A DNA stretch of 64,000 nucleotides, from the NCBI RefSeq assembly GCF_000772955.1, contig NZ_JPVO01000052.1, positions 62,001 through 126,000 of the forward strand. The letters run 5' to 3'. Source of the DNA: Ureibacillus sinduriensis BLB-1 = JCM 15800 (lineage in GTDB: Bacteria; Bacillota; Bacilli; Bacillales_A; Planococcaceae). Positions 18,060 through 25,760 of the stretch are shown here, one piece after another. Each line of letters begins with the position of its first letter. The stretch's first letter is position 1. Made by a program: the position numbers and the translations under genes. The notes under the pieces were generated by a model, which saw nothing but the letters and a program-made list of their open reading frames with translations, had not been told where the DNA came from and did no database searches.

Positions 18060-18094
18060 ATATACTTTCCTCCTCATAATATTAAAAGTGTAAT

Positions 18095-18757
18095 TTATCT
18101 ACGTAAAAATACTCTTGATAATAGATTCCCTAAGAACTGCGAGATTTGAACAAGAAGAATAAGTATAACAACGGTTACAATCATGACGGAAGTATCAAAA
18201 CGCTGATAACCATATGTCATAGACAAATCTCCAAGGCCTCCACCACCAACGGTTCCTGCCATTGCTGAAAAATCAATGAGTCCTACAGTAATAAATGTTA
18301 ATCCCAAAATTAAAGGGCCTAACGCTTCTGGTATCAGAACCCCAAAAATGATTTGGAAAGGAGATGCCCCCATTGCTTTAGAAGCCTCAATAATTCCGGG
18401 ATCAATAGAGATTAGATTATTCTCCACTACTCTTGCAATAGCAAAAGAAGCTGCTATCGTCATAGGGAAAACGGCCGCAAATGTCCCAATTGTAGTCCCC
18501 ATAATCATTCGTGTAAGCGGACTAATCGCTACCAAGAAGATGATAAAAGGTATCGGTCTTATAACATTAATCAACACATTTAAACTGATTGAGATTATTT
18601 TATTTTCCAATATATTGCCTTTGCGCGACACAAAGAGCAATAGGCCCATAACAACCCCTATAATACTAGCAAATATCAAAGTCAGAATAACCATCGTGAT
18701 TGTTTCGCCCGTTGCTTCAATTATTCTTGGCCAAAACGTACTCCAATCAACCTTCAC
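18095..18757 (-). CDS. MetI-like ABC permease (copy 1)
   Basis: 220 residues, five predicted membrane segments. Loop with EASKAMGASPFQIIFGVLIPEALG that docks on MetN, and GLIDFSAMAGTVGGGGLG typical of methionine permeases. Overlaps the metN-like gene by 4 bases (ATG within the stop region), so translation is coupled. Membrane part of the transporter with the flanking MetN- and MetQ-like proteins. Confidence 0.92.
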   Translation of the reverse strand: MKVDWSTFWPRIIEATGETITMVILTLIFASIIGVVMGLLLFVSRKGNILENKIISISLNVLINVIRPIPFIIFLVAISPLTRMIMGTTIGTFAAVFPMTIAASFAIARVVENNLISIDPGIIEASKAMGASPFQIIFGVLIPEALGPLILGLTFITVGLIDFSAMAGTVGGGGLGDLSMTYGYQRFDTSVMIVTVVILILLVQISQFLGNLLSRVFLRR

Positions 18758-19773
18758 GCCAGTTCAACCTCCTTAACATCCAATACCATCCTTAATTCAT
18801 TTAACACTACCTCCACGACGGGATCATCACCTAGAAATTCAACTATCAAATTTCCAAACAACTGATTTTGGAGTTCATGAATGCTGCCATAAATAATATT
18901 GAATTTAATATTATGTTTACTCGTTATTTCTGATAGAATTGGTTCACTCGTTGCTTCACCTGAAAATATAATTCTATAAAACTTAGTCGGTTGCTTTTTC
19001 TTTAGCTTTTCAATTAAATGCGGAGATAATCTATCATTTAATACCGTACTGATAAAATTTTTGGTGGTGTTTTCCCGGGGATCCGAGAAAACGTTATATA
19101 CTTCGCCCTCTTCAATCACACGCCCATTCTCCATAACAGCAACCCGGTTGCAAATACTACGAATCACGTTCATTTCATGAGTAATTAATAAAATCGTAAT
19201 TTTATATTCTTCATTTACTTTTTTCAATAAATTTAAGATTTCACCAGTTGTCTCCGGGTCTAATGCGGATGTAGCTTCATCACATAAAAGGATATCCGGC
19301 GATGTTGCTAATGCCCGGGCAATGCCAACTCTTTGCTTTTGGCCCCCTGATAGTTGCTCAGGGTACTTGTCAGCTTTATCTTCAAGACCAACAAAGCGCA
19401 ACAGCTCTGTTACTCTGCGGTTAATTTCCTCTTTGGGCCAATTCTCAAGTTTTAAGGGATAGGCAACATTTCCAAACACTGTTCGTGAATTAAACAAATT
19501 AAAGGATTGAAAAATCATTCCAATTTTTCTTCTTAACTGTCGTAATTGCCTAGAAGAAATTGAGTTTAAGGGATGGTCGTTTACAGTAATTTCTCCACTC
19601 GTTGGTTTTTCCAGCAAATTTACTAATCTAACCAAAGTACTTTTTCCGGCACCACTAAAGCCGATAATGCCGAAAATATCTCCTTTATTGATGTGGAGGG
19701 AAACATCTTTTACTGCTGCAACTTTTTTACCTTTATATTCAAAGGTTTTACTTACGTTCTCCAGCTTTATCAT
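18754..19773 (-). CDS. MetN-like ABC ATPase (copy 1)
   Basis: 339 residues from ATG 19771-19773 (AAAGGAGG upstream). Walker A GFSGAGKST, signature LSGGQKQRVGIARAL, Walker B ILLCDEATSALDPET, His in LITHEMNVI. The C-terminal ~95 residues form the NIL regulatory domain of methionine importers (KFYRIIFSGEATSEPILSEI). The NIL domain normally binds methionine and causes trans-inhibition; its presence suggests feedback by intracellular methionine or a like compound. Confidence 0.92.
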   Translation of the reverse strand: MIKLENVSKTFEYKGKKVAAVKDVSLHINKGDIFGIIGFSGAGKSTLVRLVNLLEKPTSGEITVNDHPLNSISSRQLRQLRRKIGMIFQSFNLFNSRTVFGNVAYPLKLENWPKEEINRRVTELLRFVGLEDKADKYPEQLSGGQKQRVGIARALATSPDILLCDEATSALDPETTGEILNLLKKVNEEYKITILLITHEMNVIRSICNRVAVMENGRVIEEGEVYNVFSDPRENTTKNFISTVLNDRLSPHLIEKLKKKQPTKFYRIIFSGEATSEPILSEITSKHNIKFNIIYGSIHELQNQLFGNLIVEFLGDDPVVEVVLNELRMVLDVKEVELA

Positions 19774-19809
19774 CTTTGTCCTCCTTTCCTTCCTTACCAA
19801 GCAAGTTGT

Positions 19810-21069
19810 TTAGAGATATCCTTTCTGCAATGGCAAATCCTTGCCATTTACTCTATAATCGCCAATAATACGTGCTTTATAGATTGTTGGGTTATGTGAA
19901 GCTAATGTACGGATATTTCTCCAATGGCGATCCAAGTGAGCTGATTGCTTTGTTGCTGATGCTCCTCCCACATCGAATAGTAATGTGGATGCTTTCAGTG
20001 CCAGTTCATCTACTACTACTTTCGTTTGAGCAGCTAAAAGCGACGCATGGTGGCTCAAGCTATAATTAACTACACCGTTTACTGCTGATTTAGATGCCCT
20101 ATCAATTGCATCTGCAGCCACATAAATCAGTGATTCAGCAGTAAATGCAATACTGGAAATCTCCCCTAAAGTTTGCAGCAACTGTGGATCCTCTCTTGGA
20201 AGTTTGGCTGCTGCAAAGCTAAAAGTCCGTTTTCGGCTTTTCACTATATTAGCCCCATCAGAAACAACACTTCGAAGAATGCCAGCAATGATTCCGTGCA
20301 AATAGAGCTGTAGCAGAGAACTAAATCGCGTTGAATTGTCTGACAATTTCTTCACTTCTTCTTTTTGAACAAATACATTTTGAAAGTGGGTAGTACCGCT
20401 TCCAGTAAGCTTTTGTCCTATGCCATCCCAATCATCCTCTATAATGACCCCTTCCCGATTTGTTGGTATAAGTAGAGAAACGGGCGTCCCATCAAGATTG
20501 GATGCCAATACGGCAACCAAATCAGCATATAGCGTACCGGTACAAAAATACTTTGTCCCCTTCAACCGATAGCCGTCTTCATCCGGCGTTAAAGTTGTGT
20601 CAAATAGATTTTGTCCGCCAACATTTCGGTTATTGATCTCTGTATAGGCATTCCCAATAATTACGCCAGCTGCTATCTTTTCTAGCAGTTTATTATTATC
20701 TGTTTGTCTATTTGTTTCTCGTAAGAGTCGCTCCACAAAACTATAGTGAAATCTAAGAATATGAGCCACGTCTGGATCTGCCTCAGCCAAACGCATTACA
20801 ACATACAATAAATCCCGGACACTTGCATTATTCCCGCCATATTTCTTTGGCAACTGAATTGCACCTAGACCACTTTCCTTAATCAACTTAATCGCATAGT
20901 AAGGATTTTTTCTCGTTTCCCCTTTTCGCCTTTCTTTCTCATCACGAGCAATTTCGTTTACTATCTTTTCAAAGTCAGAAGAATCAATGTTAATCGGCCT
21001 ACTAACTTCGCTTAAATCCAGTTCTTCTCTAGAACTGTTAGTTGCTGCCTTGGTTTTCTTTGACCCCAC
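19810..21069 (-). CDS. SfnB/DszC-like acyl-CoA-dehydrogenase-fold monooxygenase (copy B)
   Basis: 419 residues from GTG 21067-21069 (AGAGGTG upstream). Acyl-CoA dehydrogenase fold with N-terminal helical domain, a middle beta domain (GTKYFCTGTLYADLVAV, EDDWDGIGQKLTGSGTTHFQNV) and C-terminal helices (FDVGGASATKQSAHLDRHWRNIRTLASHNP). The DRHWRNxRTLxxHNP ending is typical of the SfnB/DszC group that uses FMNH2 on organosulfur compounds, not CoA thioesters. Closely related to the upstream neighbour, evidently a tandem duplication. Confidence 0.85.
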   Translation of the reverse strand: MGSKKTKAATNSSREELDLSEVSRPINIDSSDFEKIVNEIARDEKERRKGETRKNPYYAIKLIKESGLGAIQLPKKYGGNNASVRDLLYVVMRLAEADPDVAHILRFHYSFVERLLRETNRQTDNNKLLEKIAAGVIIGNAYTEINNRNVGGQNLFDTTLTPDEDGYRLKGTKYFCTGTLYADLVAVLASNLDGTPVSLLIPTNREGVIIEDDWDGIGQKLTGSGTTHFQNVFVQKEEVKKLSDNSTRFSSLLQLYLHGIIAGILRSVVSDGANIVKSRKRTFSFAAAKLPREDPQLLQTLGEISSIAFTAESLIYVAADAIDRASKSAVNGVVNYSLSHHASLLAAQTKVVVDELALKASTLLFDVGGASATKQSAHLDRHWRNIRTLASHNPTIYKARIIGDYRVNGKDLPLQKGYL

Positions 21070-21183
21070 GATTTTTCACCTCTATATAATCTATCTGCCG
21101 GTTTCCTTAAACAATCTTTCCCTCTTAGTTTAGTTGGTTATATCAAAATGATTTTTCGATTTCTCTCAAGCGAAAGCACAACC

Positions 21184-22428
21184 TTAAAAATATACTTCAT
21201 CTAAAGGCAGTTTTTTACCATTAACGATATAGTCGCCAATAGCACGAGCTTTATAAGCAGCTGGATTATGAGATGCGAGTGTCCGTATATTTCGCCAATG
21301 CCGGTCAAGATGTACCGACTGTTTTGTTGCTGATGCTCCTCCCACATCAAACAAAAGTGTGGAAGCTTTTAGAGCTAATGCATCAATTATTACTTTTGCT
21401 TGAGCAGTCAACAAAGAAGCATGATGGCTAAGATCATAGTCAATAACACCATTTATGGCTGATTTTGAAGCGTTATCTATTGCTTCTGCTGCTGTAAGGA
21501 CAAGTGTCTCAGCAGTGTATGCAATACTTGATATTTCTCCGATTACTTGTAATAACTGTGGGTCTTCTTTCGGAAGCTCAGCAGCTGCAAAGCTAAAAGT
21601 TCGCTTTCGATTCTTCACTAAGTTCGAAGCATCAGTTAATACACTACGGAGTATCCCAGCGATTACAGCCTGTAAATAAAGCTGTGCAAAGGAATTAAAG
21701 GGTGTTTTATTCTTTTTTGTTGTGTCTATTTCTTCTTTGTGAACCAATACATTAAGAAATCGGGTTGTGCCACTTGCTGTGTACTTTTGTCCTATACCAT
21801 CCCAATCATCTTCTATGATGACACCATTGCGATTTGTTGGAATTGTTGCTGAAATCACTTCCCCATCCAATGTTGAAGCTGCTACAGTAACCAAGTCGGC
21901 ATACAAAGTACCTGTTGTAAAATACTTGGTCCCATTCAATCGATAAACATCATCATCTTCTGTAATCGTCGTATCAAAAACTAATTTCCCAACATGATGT
22001 GACGAAATTTCGGTAAATGCACTTCCAAAAATTAAGCCGTCTGCAACATATTGAATCAGCTTTCTATTTTCTCCTTCTTCAACACCTTCACGCACTAATT
22101 GTTCTACACGACGGTAATGAGACCTGAGTATATGGGCAACATCCGGATCTGCCTCAGCCAGTTTAACCACAACATAAAACAAATCTCGAATACTCACCCC
22201 AATCCCTCCAAACTCAATGGGCAGTAATATTGATCCTAGACGCGATTCTCGTATTAGCTTCATTGCTTTGTGTGGACCGTATTCACTATTTGTATTACGA
22301 CGCTCCCATGCATCTCGCGCTATTAAAGAAAGCAAAAACTCAAAATCAGGAGAATCTATCTTACTTAACTGACTGAGCGATTCCGTTACTCTGTCAATTT
22401 CACCTTTACTTTGTTCAAAATTGACCAT
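21184..22428 (-). CDS. SfnB/DszC-like acyl-CoA-dehydrogenase-fold monooxygenase (copy A)
   Basis: 414 residues from ATG 22426-22428 (GGGAGG upstream; a ten-residue in-frame extension would include that site). Same domain order and motifs as copy B, with nearly identical C-terminus (DVGGASATKQSVHLDRHWRN). First gene of the operon that continues through copy B, metNIQ-like genes, the NtaA-like gene, aldo-keto reductase and ssuD. Expression is likely controlled by the ~500-nt leader upstream, which has two terminators, the shared hairpin and a C-rich-loop RNA structure. The substrate is unknown; SfnB-type enzymes are named for dimethylsulfone use. Confidence 0.85.
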   Translation of the reverse strand: MVNFEQSKGEIDRVTESLSQLSKIDSPDFEFLLSLIARDAWERRNTNSEYGPHKAMKLIRESRLGSILLPIEFGGIGVSIRDLFYVVVKLAEADPDVAHILRSHYRRVEQLVREGVEEGENRKLIQYVADGLIFGSAFTEISSHHVGKLVFDTTITEDDDVYRLNGTKYFTTGTLYADLVTVAASTLDGEVISATIPTNRNGVIIEDDWDGIGQKYTASGTTRFLNVLVHKEEIDTTKKNKTPFNSFAQLYLQAVIAGILRSVLTDASNLVKNRKRTFSFAAAELPKEDPQLLQVIGEISSIAYTAETLVLTAAEAIDNASKSAINGVIDYDLSHHASLLTAQAKVIIDALALKASTLLFDVGGASATKQSVHLDRHWRNIRTLASHNPAAYKARAIGDYIVNGKKLPLDEVYF

Positions 22429-22453
22429 GACTTCTTCCTCCCTAGGATTAATA

Positions 22454-22494
22454 AACAATAAGGTCCCTGCTTCTAAAAAAGAAGAAGGGACCTT
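22454..22494 (-). terminator. Leader terminator (attenuator) ahead of the sfnB-like operon
   Basis: Arms AAGGTCCCT / AGGGACCTT (22486-22494 with 22460-22468) plus inner TTCTTC/GAAG pairing, followed on the minus strand by the U-rich stretch ATTGTTTATT. The tract is broken, so termination may be partial. It lies about 15 bases before the ribosome binding site. Confidence 0.65.
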
Positions 22495-22511
22495 TAGTGG
22501 ACTAATCGGTC
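22489..22511 (-). promoter_or_regulatory. Sulfur-leader hairpin, copy at sfnB-like operon (candidate antiterminator)
   Basis: Minus-strand fold: lower stem GACC/GGUC, left bulge GA, upper stem UUAG/CUAA, loop UCCA, right bulge A. Its 3' arm (22489-22494) is the 5' arm of the terminator, so the folds exclude each other. Confidence 0.75.
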
Positions 22512-22558
22512 TTTTAGTATTTGATTAATTATCCATTCATACTTAGAGCTATTAGAAC

Positions 22559-22658
22559 CGAGCATGATGCAATTGACATGCATAGAATTGGGGGGCAATT
22601 TCTATACTTAATTACAAAATTGGGGGATTTTTGTATATGGATCATTGCATCATGCTCG
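22559..22658 (-). ncRNA. Candidate structured RNA with two C-rich loops in the sfnB leader
   Basis: A perfect 15-base inverted repeat (CGAGCATGATGCAAT at 22559-22573, complement at 22644-22658) closes 70 nt that fold, on the minus strand, into two hairpins: ACAAAA/UUUUGU with a UCCCCCA loop and AUAGAA-UUG/CAA-UUCUAU with a CCCCC loop. The result would be a three-way junction with two C-rich apical loops. It could be an aptamer-like leader domain or an sRNA that pairs with G-rich ribosome binding sites. No match to a known family that I recognise. Confidence 0.45.
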
Positions 22659-22781
22659 TTTCCAACAGTTATCAGCGATTAATTCTTGATAAGGCAATGG
22701 AGCTCTTTTAGCTTTGTATAAGAAGCCTCTATTTTTCTAGGAGCCAATGCAGCTCCTCCGAGTGTTCATTTTTAACTGTAC

Positions 22782-22815
22782 AAAAAAGACCCCTATCTAA
22801 TTAAGATAGGAGTCT
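22782..22815 (-). terminator. Intrinsic terminator in the distal sfnB leader
   Basis: Arms AGACTCCTATCT / AGATAGGGGTCT (minus strand; 22804-22815 with 22787-22798), small AATTA-type loop, then six T. It would end a ~120-nt transcript from the promoter at 22912-22940 unless bypassed. Confidence 0.8.
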
Positions 22816-22867
22816 CTAAAGGTATAGTTGACTTCTTAAGTATTTAACTGTAATCGTTACACAAGCT

Positions 22868-22896
22868 ACTTGCTTCTAGGAGACTAGTTAGCAAGT
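22868..22896 (-). promoter_or_regulatory. Weaker fifth copy of the sulfur-leader hairpin
   Basis: Minus-strand fold: lower stem ACUUGCU/AGCAAGU, left bulge AA (GA in the others), upper stem CUAG/CUAG, loop UCUC, right bulge A. Its 3' side is not on a terminator arm, so the role is less clear. Confidence 0.4.
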
Positions 22897-22911
22897 AATT
22901 TTCTTAAAATA

Positions 22912-22940
22912 AATTTACAATAACATCCAATTAAAGTCAA
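22912..22940 (-). promoter_or_regulatory. Likely promoter of the sfnB-metNIQ-ssuD operon leader
   Basis: TTGACT (22935-22940, minus), 17-bp spacer, TAAATT (22912-22917). It resembles the sbp promoter, which also starts with TTGACT and carries ATTGGAT in the spacer. Confidence 0.5.
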
Positions 22941-23055
22941 CTATTTTTATAAGAATTATATGTTTTATTTTTATACCCAATTTGGACAGTATTGCCATTT
23001 TGAACTGAGGAATTTCAATACATTTTGAATTGCTTTATGTCCGGCTATTTTATAC

Positions 23056-23096
23056 TATAAAAAGACTTCCCGGGTATTTTAGGAAGTCTTTTTAAT
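23056..23096 (-). terminator. Terminator of the hen1-pnkp operon
   Basis: AAAGACTTCC / GGAAGTCTTT arms (23061-23070, 23082-23091) with T-rich tails on both strands. It lies downstream of the pnkp stop. Confidence 0.8.
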
Positions 23097-23171
23097 AAAT
23101 GTTAAGTTTAGAGAAGTGCTTCCGGTGAATAAACTCAACTATTTCCCATTGTATTTGCCAATTAAAGTTTA

Positions 23172-25757
23172 CTATAATCTCGGATCAACCGGATCTGACT
23201 CCATCGCAAGGGTCCCAAGTACACATTCATGAACTCTTTCAATGGATTCCCCGTTCACAAGCCGCTCAATCCCTTCAACTCCCAAAGCGAACTCTTTTAA
23301 TGCATGCTTCTGCTTTTTACCAACATTGCGTTTTTTTAGCCTCTTTAAGTTCTCCGGTTCCAGGTAATCCATGCCATAGATAATATGAAGGTATTTTCTG
23401 CCTCTGACTTTGATGGCTGGTTGTATAAGCCTCCCATTCGATTTTGAAATGAATGTCTCTGGTTTTATCACGATTCCCTCATGACCATCACCCGTCATAT
23501 CATTCCACCACTTGATGACCTTTTCTTCACTGGCTTCATCATCAATAACCATATATTCCGTTTCAACAAAGAGATTATCCATTAAAGCAAATTCCTTGTT
23601 CATCTCCATATGCCAAGTATGTGGCTTATGGAAGTAGGTTTCGTGGCTATGGGCGAGTAAATGGAATGGGGCAATTTGAATCTGATCGATTTCATAAATT
23701 TCCCAGCAGTATTTTTGGAATACTTCCTTGAAAACAAAGGCGTTTGTAAGCTTCTCATCGTATTCTTTCAGCCATCGAGCCAAATCCACATTGTTTTCTA
23801 CAGCATTTCCTATCTTTCCTTTAAGTTTGCTGCGATCTAAAATTGCATTTTCTGCTACATGGGCATATTGACTGCTAATGAGTTCTTTAGCTTTTAGATT
23901 CCACGGCATAATTTCAGCATCCAAGAGAATGAATTCCGTACGATATTTATTAAAATAATCACTGCCAGCTAAGCTTTGGTTTATTCTTTCAAGTACTTTT
24001 TCCTCTGTTTCAATATCGAAAAACCTTCTGCCTGTTCGTGTATAAATCACTCCCAGGGTTTCACGACCAACATATTTCCGACCTGCCTTAGTATCTTTAA
24101 ATAAAAACAAGATTCCCCTGCTGCCCATATGTTTCTTTTGGGCAACCATCCGTTCAATTCCCATATTTCGGTAGTAATCAATAGCTTCTTTTGGGTGCTC
24201 CAAATAACCTTCCAATGAAGAAGTTGTTGGAGTTGGGCTCATCGTGGGTGGAATGTATACCACTTCCTCGATGGGGATAGTATGGTGAGATACAGAATCG
24301 ATAGAGGCAAGTGCATATTGTTTTGAAATTTTGACTTTCCCCAGTTCACCTGTTAAGACCGAAAACCCATCATTAAATTTAGCAATGTTTGGTGGGTCCA
24401 GCCTTTTCTTTTTTAACTCAATCAAAGGGTTATATTGTCCTTTTGAGTAATCTTCTTTAGCTTGAACTGCTACAAATTTCTTTTCCGGGTAACGGAAAGC
24501 GGTCAACTCTCCTCCAAAAACGACCCCTTGATCGATATTAATTGTATTGTTGATTATTAGCGACTTCGGCTTAGGGTCATGTCCCCATACAACTAATAAG
24601 CTTGTCTTATGATGAATTGTCCAGTCCTTCCGAATTGGTCTGCCCGTGTCATCCAATCCTTCGTGGTCGCCGTAACGGCAGTAATCGCTAATAACATCAG
24701 ATTGTTTTCCAATAAACTCATCTTTAATTCCAGCATGGGTACAAACCAACGTAGGGATCCCATTCTTTGTTAAAACATAATGAGAAGGAGCGTTTAAAAG
24801 AAACTCCTTTAACTGTTCCTTCAACTGAGCAAGTTCATTTGTATGCTCATATTGTTCAAACTCCTGGGCAACAAGTTCGTCCCCGTGATTTAAAGTAACA
24901 TTGTTACCTTCCAACCACCGAGCAATCTTCGACGCATGATTGCTGTCGACCATATAGGCCTGGTTTTCTTTCACATGACGCAAAAAGAACAACATTGTCT
25001 TCAATGATTCTGGACCTCTGCTCATAATATCGCCAAGGGATAGGAACTTCCTTCCATCAGGGTGGACATAAAGTTCTTGCGCATTTTTTTCATAACCTAA
25101 TTGTTCAAGCAACTGAATCATTTCATCATAACAGCCATGAATATCGCCGATAATATCGATCCCATTATCAACTTCCAGATGCACTGGATTGCTGTTTGCT
25201 CTCGTCACTTCTACCTCGTCCGTATCTGTGATGAAATATGTTGCTGAGTAACCTTCTTTTTTGATAAAACGTTTCTCCCTTTTAAACACCTGATACTGCT
25301 GCTTAATTCGTTTTTTCCCTCGTGGATTAATCCGGTTTTTATCGCGTGAGAGTAATACCTCCTCATCAACATCCAGGACAAGGGACATCACGGCGACGTG
25401 ATGTTTTTTGGCAAGCTCTATATACCTTTTACGATCATCGGGATACAAATGTGTTGCATCAACAAATGTAATTTTGTTAAGCCTGCATCTCGCTTCGATT
25501 GTCGCTTCCATTAATGAGAAGGCCTCAGCAGAGATTCGTTGATATTCATCATATAAACTTTCCGAGACATCCTTCCATCTGTGGGACCAATCAATAAACT
25601 CAACATCACTCACCCGCACTCGATATTCGTCCGAGCTTATTATTTCCGAAGATAGTACTTGACCTGTATCAACCAGCTGTTTCAGTAATGTGGATTTTCC
25701 ACTATTTGACGGACCTATTAGTAAAATAATCCCTGCATATGGCAACATAATCTTCAA
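23172..25757 (-). CDS. pnkp: Polynucleotide kinase-phosphatase-ligase of bacterial RNA repair (Pnkp)
   Basis: 861 residues, TTG start with AAGGAGG eight bases upstream. Three modules: 5'-OH kinase with P-loop GPSNSGKST (15-23); metallophosphatase with GDIHGCYDE (204-212); nucleotidyltransferase with KHMGSRG (Lys542 as the adenylated residue), ending in motif EGIVIKP. The family heals and seals cut RNA together with Hen1, whose gene is 3 bp upstream. In the phosphatase the usual GDxxDRG is GDIMSRG (242-248) and the usual GNHD/E is SNHAS (272-276): metal ligands Asp and Asn-His remain, but second-shell residues are changed, so activity may be altered. Confidence 0.93.
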   Translation of the reverse strand: MKIMLPYAGIILLIGPSNSGKSTLLKQLVDTGQVLSSEIISSDEYRVRVSDVEFIDWSHRWKDVSESLYDEYQRISAEAFSLMEATIEARCRLNKITFVDATHLYPDDRKRYIELAKKHHVAVMSLVLDVDEEVLLSRDKNRINPRGKKRIKQQYQVFKREKRFIKKEGYSATYFITDTDEVEVTRANSNPVHLEVDNGIDIIGDIHGCYDEMIQLLEQLGYEKNAQELYVHPDGRKFLSLGDIMSRGPESLKTMLFFLRHVKENQAYMVDSNHASKIARWLEGNNVTLNHGDELVAQEFEQYEHTNELAQLKEQLKEFLLNAPSHYVLTKNGIPTLVCTHAGIKDEFIGKQSDVISDYCRYGDHEGLDDTGRPIRKDWTIHHKTSLLVVWGHDPKPKSLIINNTINIDQGVVFGGELTAFRYPEKKFVAVQAKEDYSKGQYNPLIELKKKRLDPPNIAKFNDGFSVLTGELGKVKISKQYALASIDSVSHHTIPIEEVVYIPPTMSPTPTTSSLEGYLEHPKEAIDYYRNMGIERMVAQKKHMGSRGILFLFKDTKAGRKYVGRETLGVIYTRTGRRFFDIETEEKVLERINQSLAGSDYFNKYRTEFILLDAEIMPWNLKAKELISSQYAHVAENAILDRSKLKGKIGNAVENNVDLARWLKEYDEKLTNAFVFKEVFQKYCWEIYEIDQIQIAPFHLLAHSHETYFHKPHTWHMEMNKEFALMDNLFVETEYMVIDDEASEEKVIKWWNDMTGDGHEGIVIKPETFISKSNGRLIQPAIKVRGRKYLHIIYGMDYLEPENLKRLKKRNVGKKQKHALKEFALGVEGIERLVNGESIERVHECVLGTLAMESDPVDPRL

Positions 25758-25760
25758 CTG

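Noticed and set aside
18276..18776. Plus-strand gene of 166 codons
   Set aside because: Antisense shadow of the MetI-like permease gene.
19810..22428. Acyl-CoA dehydrogenases of fatty acid oxidation
   Set aside because: The C-terminal DRHWRNxRTL signature and the sulfur operon context fit SfnB/DszC; the real fadE is at 47004-48785.
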